A DNA stretch of 64,000 nt, taken from assembly GCA_905116865.2 (NCBI GenBank), contig CAJHNH020006224.1:101001-165000 (forward strand). Reading direction: 5' to 3'. Numbering within the stretch: the first letter of the stretch is position 1; every line of letters starts with the position of its first letter. Of this stretch, positions 21,171 through 34,008 are shown one piece after another. The position numbers and the translations under genes are program-made. The notes beneath the pieces were generated by a model. The model was not told the origin of the DNA and searched no databases. It worked only from the letters and a program-made list of their open reading frames with translations. This DNA comes from Candidula unifasciata. Lineage: Eukaryota > Mollusca > Gastropoda > Stylommatophora > Geomitridae.

Positions 21171-21720
21171 AAGGGGATGACGATAGTGCTTGTTTTGTAA
21201 TTCTTAGCTCATTTCGTCTAAGAGTGTGTATCTTCACCTTCTTTGTTTTATTGCAGTCGATAAAGGTATTTGTCCAGATATTTCTCTGATCTCCTCAGTT
21301 TTTCATAGACAGCTTCAAAAAAAAAAAAAAAAATTCTGCTGGTAAATACGTTTAAGATATCACCTACAAATGATATAATTATCACCTTTTGAGGGGCACC
21401 GCTATTTCCTTTGTACTTGCACTTCACGCTTGGTTGAATAGTATATTTTTCTATAGAACTATTTACTTTACTTGACACTTGACATTACCAAAGACAACAG
21501 TGTAAAAACTAGATAAAACTAGATTCAGACACACAATGACCTTCAGGTGAATCTATTAGGTTTCCGTAGTTGAAGGTTCAGTGTATGCGATGATCTCTAG
21601 TAAGAACAGTAAGAATAGCATTATGTGTGATAGGTAATTTTTACGGAGATCGGCGTGGATTGTCCCTTTGGATACAATGTTCGTGCACTGAGAGACGTTA
21701 CCGACAGGTGGCTAGTCCTC
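21171..21720. other. No gene or repeat recognised
   Basis: Only a poly-A run near 21320 stands out. Confidence 0.45.
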
Positions 21721-21721
21721 T

Positions 21722-22867
<1,146 letters not shown>

Positions 22868-23525
22868 AATCCGGCTTAAAATAGGTACAATGTAAAATCA
22901 TGGGAGGTAAAGGCTTCCGGTGAAATTCTAACCACATCACCCACTGTCACATAACTTTGGTGTCACGTGTCTTTTTTAGGGTTTTCCCTAATGAACCAAA
23001 AAAGACATTCTAAAGTAGTTAAAGTGTTGCGATGTTGGCTCGCAATGGTCTAGGCGGTATCCCGCAGCTCCGAAGTACATCAACCTTACTTCAGGGGTGA
23101 GGCACTTATTAATTATGGCACTACAGAATTCATAAACATTCCTAGGCGCGACTTGGACTGACTTTCCCACTACCTTTAAGCTCCCAAAATAGATAGTAAT
23201 CCTATGCTAAGGCAGCAAGCCGTCTGCTCAGGCTGGAAGCTCAGTCAAGAATGAGTCTCAGATCTAAGCGTCTCTCCAGCTAGAGGCGGGAGGGGATTCA
23301 TTGGCATCCAAAGCAGTAGTTTTACCAAGGAATTTGGCTTCACCAAAAGTAGAACTCCAATCTATATGGCTGAATTTGAATACATGTCATTTAAGAGAAT
23401 TAGGATACAACTGAGTATTTATCCTGACCTCTTGACACATAAATACAAAAGAAGGAATATTTACCCATGGAGGAAAAATCAAAATTTGAAATCATCTCAT
23501 TAACATAGACGATTACAATATGTGA
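22868..23525. other. No gene recognised
   Basis: Weak SINE-3-like sequence may lie at 22870-22960 (accacatcacccactgtc). The remainder is unassigned. Confidence 0.35.
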
Positions 23526-23529
23526 CAGG

Positions 23530-23655
23530 TTCAAGACCATAGGGGTGTGGGCTGGCATGCGACACCCACCAAGTATTGATTGGTCTATAAAATATAGCTC
23601 TAGCACTATATGTCCAATACGCCTGAAAGCGTAGTAAAAGGTTCTTTAGTTTAAA
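23530..23655 (+). repeat. SINE-3 3' part
   Basis: Landmarks gacacccaccaagtattgattggtctataaaatatag and cgcctgaaagcgtagtaaaaggttcttta, split over the copy. Confidence 0.6.
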
Positions 23656-23719
23656 CAGAGAGATGCCTGATCGTACAATAAAGACGACTTCACGTTTTGT
23701 TTATATATTTATTGAAAAT

Positions 23720-23822
23720 TATCTTCTTAAATAATTGCCAACTGAACGATCAACACCCAGTGACTATTCTATGTGCCACGAATTCTATCCGAAAAGAATC
23801 TCCGAAACGTTAACCAACCCTA
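23720..23822 (-). repeat. SINE-2 fragment, degraded
   Basis: Plus strand gaacgatcaacacccagtgac and ctccgaaacgttaacc follow the SINE-2 order. Confidence 0.4.
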
Positions 23823-23884
23823 TCATCATCATGTAGAATGTCTTTTACTTAACGTCGCTCTCATCACAGCCCAACCACGAGATA

Positions 23885-24175
23885 ATCAGCCCCTCGCCAG
23901 CGCACCCGTCTCGAGTACTTTTTAACTCCAGGTGTCTCTCATATTCCGTGCCATCTGTGTACTTCTCAGCCCCTGCACCCATTCACTTGTATCATGCCCA
24001 CCACTAGTATTTTTTTCAGCTCGATATGGCCAAAATATTTATATTTGCAAGACAAGAGACTGTTTGTCAGCCAGTCTTCCTTGATGTTCAGATCTTTTTT
24101 TAGGATGTCAGTAATTTGTCCTATAATTTTTCCCCTTGGTCGGCGGTATTCTATGAATCTGTCAGTATCATTCAC
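23885..24175 (-). mobile_element. Non-LTR RT C-terminal relic
   Basis: The minus strand reads ITDILKKDLNIKEDWLTNSLLSCKYKYFGHI. The KYKYFGH block matches the post-thumb motif of LINE RTs, here from a family different from the KWFGHL relics. Confidence 0.55.
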
Positions 24176-24204
24176 GCTAAAAGCCTATATTCTCTGTCCG
24201 AATG

Positions 24205-24400
24205 ACTGACTTTCAACTCCACCAGGACCTTACAACAAGCGATGAACACCCGGTGACACAAAGTGCCACACTCTAAATGAGAATCGCCCAGGTGCCAATC
24301 CCAGAAACCCTGTTCAACCCGTAGGCTATATATAGAGCCCCTGACAATAGCCGCGGTGGGGCTTTGAAATAGCAAACATTTGCGTCCCATATTGGGGGAT
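24205..24400 (-). repeat. SINE-2 with AGTC tail
   Basis: On the minus strand it ends ggtggagttgaaagtcagtcatt. Confidence 0.7.
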
Positions 24401-24639
24401 TTTAATTTAAGTATTTTCTTCTGTAATGATTGCGAGATAGTCGACAACTCACATCCTTATGTTGCTACAGGAAAGATGCAAAATCTGATTTCTTTGCTGC
24501 CGCTTAGCCAAATATTTTAAATACTGTTTAATCTGCATTGATAATTCCATCCTCCATTTGATTTCTGTTGATCAGTTCTCCATTTCTGTTTATCGTAGAG
24601 CTATTCAGTTGCTGTCATTTTTAATTTCGTCATCATCTA

Positions 24640-24722
24640 TAGCTATTTTTGGATAACAGGCAGTTTGTGTGTGTGTGCCTATAGCTATTTTTGGATGACA
24701 GGCAGTTTGTATGTGTGCCTAT
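24640..24722 (+). repeat. Tandem duplication, about 43-bp unit
   Basis: The block ctatagctatttttggat.acaggcagtttgt occurs twice back to back. Confidence 0.7.
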
Positions 24723-24724
24723 AG

Positions 24725-24935
24725 ATTTTATTTTTGTTTTTGTATAAACTAAGAACAGTTTTTGATCTACACTATGTATTTTGTTTTATTTACACACATG
24801 CTAAAATGTTCTATTCCATTTACACTGTTAGAAAGGAAGACTGTGTCGTCTGCACAGCGATGTTGTGGATTTGGGTGATGGGATGCTGTTTCCTCTACTC
24901 TGCCTGAAACCAGCCTGTGTTTTATGTAGTTCATA
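24725..24935 (-). mobile_element. RT catalytic-core relic
   Basis: The minus strand shows an AGFR block and then, after a deletion, CADDTVFLSNSVNGIE: the catalytic palm motif (A/Y-ADD) of a LINE RT. The same family recurs at 43.6 kb (YADDTVLLSNSV). Confidence 0.55.
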
Positions 24936-24984
24936 TTTGAATTTGCTTATTTATAAACAGTTTTATGTTATATTAGGGTAATAA

Positions 24985-25248
24985 TAAAGGACCCTTCTCT
25001 TCAGGCGTATTGGGCATATAGGGCTAGACCTATATTTTGTAAACTAATCAGCATTCGGTGGGGGGATGTGGTCAACATCCCGCCGGCATCACTAGACTAT
25101 ACCTGGTACACATTTAAGTCTGGGCAGACGTGGGAGCCAAGGTCTTTAAACAAAACAAGACAACTCCCGCCCTGTAAGGACCTGAATCCACGAAATTTAA
25201 ATCCGCAGGCGAGAGTCTGGCTGCTACACCACCGCGGCTTTCTTCTAT
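24985..25248 (-). repeat. SINE-3 with tRNA-like head
   Basis: The minus-strand head is gcggtggtgtagcagccaga (A-box region). The body is complete to aagggtcctttatta. Confidence 0.7.
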
Positions 25249-25484
25249 TGAGGTACACTACTACAACAAAGTAGCAGGTTGTCCAATGATAGGACGAGCA
25301 CATACACAGCTCGGTCATTGCACCCGGTTGAGCAAATGAACTCCAAGAAAACGGTTCATATAAACATAACCTACATCTTGGCTGCTCTACATCGCGAGTC
25401 CATTGTTTGAGCGTGCGCATGTGTATGTTTATTTATGTTGCCATATTCTCACACAACCCTTGGCTACCCAAGGCAGCCGCGCCA

Positions 25485-25668
25485 TCACATAGAAACTTAC
25501 TTTAAAGCTGAAGTCGGGGACCCTAATATAGCCTAACGGTTGAACGCGGTTTCAGGGAACTGTCCATGGGTGATCCTCACCACATGGTGGCACTTTGTGT
25601 CACCGGTGTTTATCGCTTGGTGAATGTCCTGATGGGGTTAAATCTCATTCATTCATTCACAAAGAAAC
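25485..25668 (+). repeat. SINE-2 with ATTC tail
   Basis: The 5' end is degraded. The 3' end is gatggggttaaatctcattcattcattcac. Confidence 0.65.
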
Positions 25669-25857
25669 CGTTTAAAAGGCTGAAAAAAAATGATGGGGTG
25701 AGGAAGGTGTGGGCCCCAGCCCCCTTATATCTTTCTAGTAGGCGAAAACAAGGGCGTGGGGAAGATTGGCCAAAGGGGGATTAGGCCTTGTTTAAGTGCA
25801 TAAATTACTAATAATAATCTTGGTGATTGTGCGCTAAATATATTTGAAGTATATTTG

Positions 25858-25980
25858 CAGATCGTCTTCTTCGTCGTTTCTGAGTACTGTAAATGTGTTT
25901 TACCTGTTTACAGCATAGCTGCGATATTTGGGCCTTTCGGCCGGCATATCCGACTTCATCGGGCTAGCCTTCCTGTTGAA
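25858..25980 (-). repeat. SINE-1b 3' half
   Basis: Plus strand gtttacagcatagctgcgatatttgggcc then ggcatatccgacttc. The tail side is gatcgtcttcttcgtcg. Confidence 0.6.
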
Positions 25981-25999
25981 ATAATATATAAAATATAAA

Positions 26000-26268
26000 G
26001 AGTAAAAGAAAAGGACCCCTTCCACGCCTTCATGTGTATTGGGCATATAGAAATGACCCTATATTTTATAGACCAGTCGGCAGTCGGTGGGTTACGTTAT
26101 CAACATCCCACCGACCGCCTTACTTTCCAGGACTTTACCTAATACCCATTTGAAGCTGCTTTGACCTGTGAGCCAAGGTCATTTTTGGAAAAAGGCAGAC
26201 TGTTCGGATTTGAACCCACGACCTTCGGTTCCGCAGGTAAGCCGACACACTATGCTAGCTCCCTGAAA
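26000..26268 (-). repeat. SINE-3 with tRNA-like head
   Basis: The minus strand has a B-box match (gtgggttcaaatccg) and the A-box side ctagcatagtgtgtcgg. This is the clearest evidence that SINE-3 is tRNA-derived. Confidence 0.75.
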
Positions 26269-26269
26269 T

Positions 26270-27179
26270 GTATAAAACCATTCAGTCCCCTCGCTACCCC
26301 ATATCTAAAAATTATTTTGGCGAAGGTTATGTGAAAAAGGGGGGGGGGGATATGGTGGTCTCAAAGTGACCGAACCCTCACGCGCCTTCGCTCCTGACTC
26401 GAGAGGAATCAACCCAGTAATAGTTACTTCTCCTAAGTTACTACAAAGTGATGTTTGTGATACAGTAGCCGCCACAAAAGCTGTACCCAGCTGACTACCC
26501 GTGTCTCCGGCTGGGTGTTTGGTTCAGTCGTGGTGTCTGATTGCGTTTTCTGCTGTCAAACGTGATTTTTTGTTTTTTAGTGTTTTATTTTGTTTGGAGT
26601 CTATTTAGTTAACAAAGAAAATCAAATTATTTCAAGGCGATCGGTAGTTGACTGTGTATTAGTCGTTTATTAGAATTTGTGTTCCGAAATATTGCCCTCA
26701 TGTTTGAGTTGCCAGTTTTTTTGCGGTAAGTATGATGACTGAAACAATTATTTGTTATTCTAAACCTCTCTCTGTTTTGTACTCTCTTTTCTCAATCCAT
26801 CTTTTTCACTCCATTTTTCTTCTAACAGTCTCTTTCTCCCTCCCATTGTCTCCCATTTCTGTTCTCAGTTTCCCTTCTCTTGTTTTTTCTCCCCAATCTG
26901 ACCTCTCTTTGTTCTACTTCTCTCTTTCTCATTAGCATTCACCCCCCCCCCCCAGCTCCCCTACGTTTATTTGTTTGTTGGTGAGAGAGTGTGATTGTTT
27001 TTCTTGGTGTCAGGTGTAATTTGTCTAGTGTCTTTTTAGTTAACAAAGATTTGCATTGAATCGTTGAAAGTGTATTTTTGTTGTGAGATACTGTAGGAAT
27101 ACTCGAGATATTCTCTTTATTTATTTCTCCCACCGGTCGCCCAACTTTCTTTATCTCCCCATCTCTCTTTACCCCTCTA

Positions 27180-27180
<1 letters not shown>
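26270..27180. other. Unassigned, with diverged internal duplications
   Basis: Related blocks (gtgattttttgttttttagtg, tttagttaacaaag, then a long T/C-rich stretch) occur near 26565, 26990 and, weaker, 27265. G and C runs lie at 26339 and 26942. No coding region is recognised. Confidence 0.35.

Positions 27181-27184
<4 letters not shown>

Positions 27185-27251
<67 letters not shown>
27185..27251. repeat. (CT)n microsatellite
   Basis: About 33 CT units. Confidence 0.9.
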
Positions 27252-27254
<3 letters not shown>

Positions 27255-27364
27255 CATCTCTTGTATCTTTGTGATTTTGTGTTTTGTGGTATCTGATGTA
27301 ATAAAGTAGATATTTGGTAGTGGAAACACAGTTTAATTTATTTAGTCAACAGCAGTTTAATTCT

Positions 27365-27860
27365 CTTTATGGTTTGACAATCATGAGATTATAAAATGGA
27401 TGGCAAGCCAGCTGACAAACTCTACAAAACCCATTCAACCTTTAAAGAAGTTATAATTGGGGCAACCGTAATGATTTCATTAGTCTCGTGGTAACATGGA
27501 ATCCTGCGAGAAATTGGAATTGTGTCTAAATTCACATAATATTCATATTTCAACAACTCTGAGACTAAAGCGTGGATGTGAAGAATGATGAATAAAACAC
27601 TGAACAAGATAAACGAGTAACTTTTTGAGTCACAAACAACGCATAATACGTGAAGCACCTTATCTGCTCAATCCCTCTCTGACGTAATATATTCTCTTTC
27701 TTTTTGTATTTTGTCAGAACACCCTTAAGAAATCTGGCTTGTCCAATGGTCACTACCAACGTTATATTACTGTTTTGAAAATAATGCATTCACAAATTTT
27801 AATCACAGACACTTATTTATTGGTTTCTTCTACGAAACCTTCTTAAAATACACAAAAGCA
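27365..27860. other. No gene or repeat recognised
   Basis: AT-rich, without a convincing coding frame. Confidence 0.4.
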
Positions 27861-27864
27861 AGTG

Positions 27865-28102
27865 AGTTGTATGCATCCTTTACAGGACGTTGCAGAACCA
27901 ACCCTAACAGCCCCTGGCTTTTGTGTGGTTTCTCTAGGCAAGTTACATCCAGTAGTTTGCCATTGCTTCCTGGACGGTCGGCTTTCTCGATACCACTGTC
28001 GAAACCAACGCAAGGCGCATTGCCCGCAGCTGGGATCGAACCTGGCATCCCGGCATTATGAAGCGAAGCGTTCGCATCGACTTAGCCACAGAGCCGACTA
28101 AA
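27865..28102 (-). repeat. SINE-4 (tRNA-derived), full length
   Basis: Very similar to the copy at 17620-17868. The head carries ggttcgatccc on the minus strand. Confidence 0.75.
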
Positions 28103-28359
28103 ATACACAAAACACAACTATCCACGACCCCGTTCTGTATTTTAACTACATCTTCACTATATATAACACGACACTGTGTGGCCGTAATGAGGTAATACTC
28201 GGAGCTGCCCTGTTGGTAACTTATATCTTAAATTAACTGAATTATGTCGCGATTCTTGGTTACGAAGCAGTCAATACTGTTTAGAAGTAAACTGGTCATA
28301 TTTTAAATGTTTGATCTTTTGATGATCCAAGGGACATTATACTGCAGTTATTTCCCCTT

Positions 28360-28557
28360 GTGGGATGCAAGCTTTCGTTATTTTGAAACCCCACCTCTGG
28401 CTGTTGCCGGGAGCCGTAATATAGACTAATGGTTGAACACGGTTTGAGGGGACTTCTCCACTGGTGATCCTCATCCGCATGGTGGCACTTTATGTCACTG
28501 GGTGTTTATCGCTCAGTGTGATGTTCTGGTGGGGTAGAAAGTCAGTCAGTTAGAGAG
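28360..28557 (+). repeat. SINE-2 with AGTC tail
   Basis: Complete copy ending ggtggggtagaaagtcagtcagttag. Confidence 0.75.
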
Positions 28558-29010
28558 ACATTACTTCTTGCCACACTAAAAATCTTAAAAGATGATTAAT
28601 TTTTCTTCGTATACAACTAGGCGTGAACTGTTAATTTACTACTGATTTTCATATAAGTTTCTCTTTTTAAAATTAATATCATGAATGGGTCAAGTAGAAA
28701 GCAATTGATGTCACTGATGGCACAGGATTAAAAAAAAAAAAGGCGAATATCGCAGTATGTGTACATAGTTTTATTCTAATAAACGCAACCAAACGTTTCC
28801 ACCAAACTTTGTTTTCTTTTTCTGAATTCAACTGCCAACTATACTTAACCAAAAAAAAAAAAACTTAAACAATAAAGAGCATCCAAATACTTAAAAAAAA
28901 AATTTATATAAGTTTCACTTACAGCCTTTAATTTAGCAAGGTTGATCTTTAAACTGTTAGCTTGATTTTGTAAGAAATGTTAATCCGAAACTTGCTCCTC
29001 TCCCACAACG
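28558..29010. other. No gene or repeat recognised
   Basis: AT-rich with several A runs. Confidence 0.45.
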
Positions 29011-29014
29011 ACTA

Positions 29015-29250
29015 GGTTTAGTGTCTATGGGTTGAGTCTTGCAAACGCGTTCATAATTCTGTGATGCCAGGTTCCATCCCAGCTGCGGGAGATTTGGCAG
29101 CAGACCGCATTGCAGCAGTTTTATCAGTTGTATCAAAATCAATGGCAAACTACTCAAAGTAAAAATTCTAGTGAAATCACAAATAGTCAAAAATACTGAA
29201 GTTGGTTATGGAACGTCCTGTAAAGGACATGTAACTATCTATATTAATTC
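29015..29250 (+). repeat. SINE-4, divergent
   Basis: Head tgggttgagtcttgcaaacgcg and ggttccatccc, body caatggcaaactac, end gtaaaggacatgtaac. Confidence 0.65.
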
Positions 29251-29479
29251 TTTGGAGGTGGAATGGATCTTCTGGGATTTTCCCTTTTGTTTTACAACAC
29301 AGAATCAGACTTTGAAGTCTCAGGGGGGCAATCAAATCTCCAGGTAGCAGCGTGGAGGAGGGTAGACAGAGTTGATCTTGTCAGAAAATGTTAGCAAAAG
29401 AATGTATTCTGATGAATAAAAATACCCCCCCCCCCCCCAAAAAAAAAGTTCTTTCAAATGTAGTTAAAGAGATGTGGAC

Positions 29480-29612
29480 ATTTGGGACGCAATTTTTTGT
29501 CTTTTTTAAAGCCCACTCAGACTGTAGTTATAGGCCCTTAAATTACTCTGCGGTTGAACGGGGTTTCTTGGTCCTCGTGGGGTTGAACTTCATTCATTTA
29601 TTCACTAGAAAT
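29480..29612 (+). repeat. SINE-2, internally deleted
   Basis: The 5' half (tgggacgcaattttttg, aaagcccactcag) runs into ggtttcttgg. It then jumps to the 3' end tcgtggggttgaac with an attcatttattcac tail. Confidence 0.6.
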
Positions 29613-30240
29613 GAGGATGCCTACCCCATCCACAGGACAACATGTTACTTTTTAACCTTAGATAAATAAACATGTTATACCACTTTATTTTGGGTAAATG
29701 TGGCGAATAGGCAGATTTACTGTGTTTAGTCGTAGCATATTTTTTCTTTTGACAATAGCTGGTCGTTGCATATTTCTGCATATGTAGAGTAAAAGGATAT
29801 AGTTTCGTCACCAGGTTACTGACCTGAGTGCAAGGCGCGACACTGTGAGCTGCGAATTTCATTTGGAATCCTTTCCCATTGTGCCTAATGTGTTTTCACT
29901 TGTGAAGTGCATATTAAAAAAATATCGAGTTGTCTGTTGCCAGAGAAATGGTGGTGCCTTTAGCGATTAATTACGTGTGCAACTACTGATCTATTGTAAC
30001 TCTTGCTTCCATCGACAATGAACTGCGTTTCTAGTGTGACTATTTGTGTTGGCACTTCTGACGGCTGCCTTATGCACTTAATGCGTGCGTACAGTATTGG
30101 ATGTGCTGACCTAAGTCTGTGTAAATTTTTCTTTACAAAGGACTGTGATTGTATATCCTATGTGGATTTCGCTTGTATATGAAAGGAGCAACTATGAGGT
30201 GACCCATTTGCTAGAATGTTGGAACTGCTATTACCATCAT
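29613..30240. other. No gene recognised
   Basis: Bases 30040-30080 resemble 16078-16115 (tgtgttggcac..ctgac.gctgccttatg), an unassigned dispersed block. Confidence 0.35.
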
Positions 30241-30244
30241 CGGC

Positions 30245-30355
30245 GACCGTGTCGCCCATTGGCTAGCCGGTAGACTTCGCCGCCGCTGGGGACAGTATTT
30301 GGGTCTGTCTCATTTGATCGTTTCAACACTGGGAGAGTCCTTTTCATGGCTACTT
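30245..30355 (+). repeat. Dispersed repeat pair J, copy 1
   Basis: Shares gtcgcccattggctagccggt, cagtatttgggtctgtctc and gagagtccttttca-like blocks with 63345-63455 on the other strand. Confidence 0.5.
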
Positions 30356-30477
30356 TGTGGTCTTCCTTTCTGTCTGTCTGTCAGTTTGTATATCTGTCTG
30401 TCTGTCTTTCTGCATGTCAGCAGTTTTGTCTCCCCCCTTCCCCCTTCCTTGGTTTTAGGATTGAGTAGTTTACGCTC

Positions 30478-30592
30478 CCGGTATGATGTTGACATCATCA
30501 TCCACTGCGTGCCAGATGGTCAATACAATATAGGTCTAGCCCTATATGCCCACAACGCCTGATGGCGCGAACAGGGGTATTTTACGTTTTTA
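30478..30592 (+). repeat. SINE-3 3' part
   Basis: Landmarks tatgatgttgacatcatc, aatataggtctagccctatatgcc and cgcctgatggcg. Confidence 0.6.
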
Positions 30593-30774
30593 CTCAAATT
30601 AGCACTTAACATTTCTATACAGTAGTGTGGAGAATAACACATTTTACACACAACTCCGCCAACACAAACCACTAGTAATGTTTTCAATGCCGCGATATAC
30701 TTTATCGCTAAATTTGTTTACCAAATGGTTTGTGGTTTTTTCAACGGATCAACATCATGTCACAAGGGTAGTAA

Positions 30775-31148
30775 CCCAGTAAGTGCTCCGTTCTACTTTT
30801 CTACTTCTAACTCAAGCCTGAGTCCGAAAATCTCAGCGCAGTGCACGAACTCCGTAGCACCGGTAAGGATCTTGAAATACTTTGGGTAGATCTTAAACTC
30901 GAAATTTTGCCCTAGCAGCGCTACTTATGTTAGGCTACTCTTTTCGATTTCCAAACTCAAGGGGATTTTGTACGTGCGCAGCAATACACACGGGCGTCCG
31001 ATGTTACTACCCAGGGACTAGAGAAAGTTACTAGAAGACCAAGGGGAAATTACTAGAAGTCCACGTGACAAAAATCGCAGCCTTTACCGGGGACGAACCC
31101 AGGACCACCAGTGCTTGAGGCGGACGCCATGCCTCGAGACTACTCAGC
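30775..31148 (-). repeat. SINE-6 (tRNA-derived), near full length
   Basis: On the minus strand it starts with a tRNA-like head of about 70 bases: ggggctgagtagtctcgagg and a B-box-like gggttcgtcccc. It runs about 300 bases to ggcttgagttagaagtagaa. The 3' end matches 9957-10070. Confidence 0.55.
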
Positions 31149-31790
31149 CCCCTATTTACGAAAAAGGTATTTGACATTTTCTGGAAATCACCCTTACCCT
31201 CCTCTCATCAGGTCATCTTGTACCTCACGTAGGAGTCACTAGAACAAACAGCCAGTTACCTATGTTTCCACAAAAGGGCATCATTAAATTCAGAAAAGGG
31301 CAACTATTAATTCAACAAGCGGAGAAGAAAATCTGCACAGTCATTATCTGAGATTGGAGACTATGTACGCACATCAAGAATTGTAGTGTCATAGTGTGAG
31401 TGCACGCATTCCCCGAAGCCTAGATGATGTGGTATGAATCGGGTTGTGTGGTATGTTTCACGTGGCTCTGTTGTTTTGCATGCCACTTAGATCTGGGTGT
31501 CTTTGCAATCTTTCGAGTCATCATTAACCATCACTTTGCTTATTTACTTTTCATTTATTTATTCAAATAGAACATGCAAAAGGTCCCTCCACCCCACCCC
31601 CAGCCCCCACACACACACTCACAAACTTCAATGATGTAGCTGACTGGAAGATGAGAAGAAGAAAAATAATTTATATATTTATTTATTCTGGAACTTATTT
31701 ATTACTTTAATTGTTAATTTTCCCGTTTGGGTTCGGGAAAGGGGCGGGTGGAAAGAATGAATCCCCTGTCTCCCTTATAAGTCGTAAAAT
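31149..31790. other. No gene or repeat recognised
   Basis: No supported feature. CA-rich sequence lies near 31610. Confidence 0.45.
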
Positions 31791-31794
31791 TCAA

Positions 31795-31998
31795 ATAATG
31801 AAGGGTGTTTCCTTCGGAGTCGGAGTGCATCTATCTGAAAGGCGAGGAACCTACTGTCTGCACTTAATTAGCTAGACCGGTAAAACGTATGGGCATGCAA
31901 ACAGTTGCTGAAAAAAAGACTAAAATGCTGAAGTAGACGAGCAACCAGAACTTTCCGTCGAGTTCACAGCGAACGAGAAGCAGAAGAAGAGAAACAAA
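31795..31998 (+). repeat. SINE-1, 5'-truncated
   Basis: Runs from the middle of SINE-1 (tccttcggagtcggagtgcat) to gcgaacgagaagcagaagaag. Confidence 0.65.
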
Positions 31999-32331
31999 TT
32001 AGATATGCAAATTTGTTGATGTTGTGTTGTTAATATTTTAACTCGATTTATGCAAAAGACAGGGCAAAGATGACTCCTGGGGTGATGGGATTAAGCTGTC
32101 CCACTCGTGGCTGGGGTTCGATTTCGGGCTACGTCCTTCGGACTGCATATGAATGTGTTTCTGTGAAACGTCTTTAGATCTAGGGAGTTTCGGACTTTGT
32201 GCAACGTTCACTGTGGTAACTATCAGCATTTGCGGGAAGCTATATGAGATAAACAAAGTGCAATGAAATCGACCATGTCACCTTTTAACGCACCGCAAGC
32301 TTTATTAATGAGTTGCTTTGTTGTTGTTTGT

Positions 32332-32725
32332 AGATTCACTTGCGAGGTCACGGGTAGTGAGCATACTTTCGATCTTTTCTCCAGACAATACCGGTGAGGT
32401 GGGGAATAAACAGGTAGACCGATTGGCTGAATCTGCATCGCTAAGTGGTGAACTGATACATGACAAGACACATGTGATCAGAGCCCGCTGGGAACAAGTA
32501 ACGAAGTCAGAAGAAAAACTAGATTACTGTGGCCTGGAGAGAATGTGTGTGACCAGAGGGTCCGGCCGCCACACTACGCTCAGAGGAAAGGCAAGAAAGA
32601 CATATAACCAGACTACGACCGGCACCAATAGTATTGGAACTCTCCGCTGGCTGCTGGGGATGGCGATGGAGTGCGTATGGGAATACCCCAAGTGCTGTGA
32701 TGTCAATTCTGGACTTAACTCAACT
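32332..32725 (+). mobile_element. LINE-Y, 5'-truncated with TSD
   Basis: A 394-bp insertion with a 16-bp TSD (ctttgttgttgtttgt at 32316-32331 and 32726-32741). One frame runs from the RNase H end (FSPDNTGEVGNKQVDRLAES) through SGELIHDKTHV, YCGLERM and TLRGKARKTYNQ to TLRWLL and YPKCCDVNS. A further 46-bp duplication repeats the element end and the TSD at 32742-32787. The reading frame is open throughout, which is unusual among the relics here. Confidence 0.8.
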
Positions 32726-32924
32726 CTTTGTTGTTGTTTGTGTACAATTCTGGACTTAACTCAACTCAACTCTTTGTTGTTGTTTGTGTAATCTAATTTT
32801 GTTTTTTGTAAACATTCGTCTTCTACGGCAAACACGGCAACAGCCGTAGCATAGAGGTCAGACCTCACCTTTTACATACTGTACTTCTTCTTATTCTGCC
32901 TTGTTCACCCTCCCCCTACCCCCC

Positions 32925-33195
32925 CCCCCCTGAGGAGAATAGACACTCTATCCTTTGCTATCGCATGCAACTTACCCCATATCCCTCCATATTTGTAAAT
33001 TTATTGTGTAGCTCCCTTTTCTGTGTATTTGCGCGCGCGTGCGCGCGCGCGCGTGTGTGTGTGTGTATGAGTTCGCGTGTGTGTTTCTTAAGTGCTAAGC
33101 CCATGCGGGTTCCAGTGTAAAGATGTATTGTAAAGTTGTATGTCCTTTTCACCACCAGCGTCTCTTCCTTGCCACTTGATTCACTGGAATTTTGA
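32925..33195 (-). mobile_element. RTE-like RT C-terminal relic with GT/GC repeat
   Basis: Same order as the relics at 37.4 and 57.6 kb (plus-strand landmarks cactctatcctttgctatcgc, gggttccagtgtaaagatg, cttgattcactgga). A GC/GT run at 33031-33065 splits it. Confidence 0.5.
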
Positions 33196-33207
33196 GATCT
33201 GTCCTTC

Positions 33208-33470
33208 CCCGTGTGAGTCCCGGGGCCTTATTATAGGGAAAACCTACACAAAAGCATGTCGTAAGCAAGCAAGCTTCCTTCAAAGTCGGAGTGCATCTGA
33301 TTAGGAGGCAAGGAACCAACAGTTTGCACACAAATGAGTCAAATCTGTCAAACGGGTGCACACGCAACACTCAGATTTTGAAACAGCACTGTAGTCCAGA
33401 AGTGGACGAACAACAAGAACTTTCCGCCGGAATTTAAGCCTGTGAACGCGAAAAAGAAGAAGAAGAAGAT
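33208..33470 (+). repeat. SINE-1, near full length
   Basis: Head ccccgtgtgagtcccgg to 3' end cctgtgaacgcgaaaaagaagaag. Confidence 0.75.
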
Positions 33471-33475
33471 CTCCC

Positions 33476-33552
33476 TAAAACTCCACATAAATGATCTCCC
33501 ATGAAAACTCCACATGAATCATCTCCCATGAAAACTCCACATTAATGATACC
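33476..33552 (+). repeat. 27-bp minisatellite, three units
   Basis: aaaactccacat.aat.atctccc is repeated three times directly after the SINE-1 tail. Confidence 0.7.
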
Positions 33553-33705
33553 AGCAGACCATTCAATCGCCTTTATTCTGCCCAGACACCAGTTAATGAA
33601 TGGTTGTAATTTATTGCTAATGGTTTTAGTTGTTCTCCATGTTTCAGCTGCATACGGCAAATACTGATCTGACATTAGAGCTAAAAATATTAAGTGCTCA
33701 TTTTA
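33553..33705 (-). mobile_element. LINE RT relic
   Basis: The minus strand reads AAETWRTTKTISNKLQPFINWCLGRI, close to the YG-ETWRTT...FINRCLRRIL motif of an RTE-like family. Confidence 0.6.
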
Positions 33706-33729
33706 GTTTCCTTTGATTTCTGCAGGTTG

Positions 33730-33835
<106 letters not shown>

Positions 33836-34008
33836 AAACTTTGATGTAGCCTATATTTTGTGATAGTGAAAATTTAACATTTTTTTTTCGTTTAGGGCAT
33901 GAATTTTATGAAGATGATAAAGTTTGACTGACACAAATTTCGCAGACAAACCTATGTGAAACGGGGCAGATCTCACAGTCAGCATTTTTGTTGTTTATCA
34001 AGTGCACA

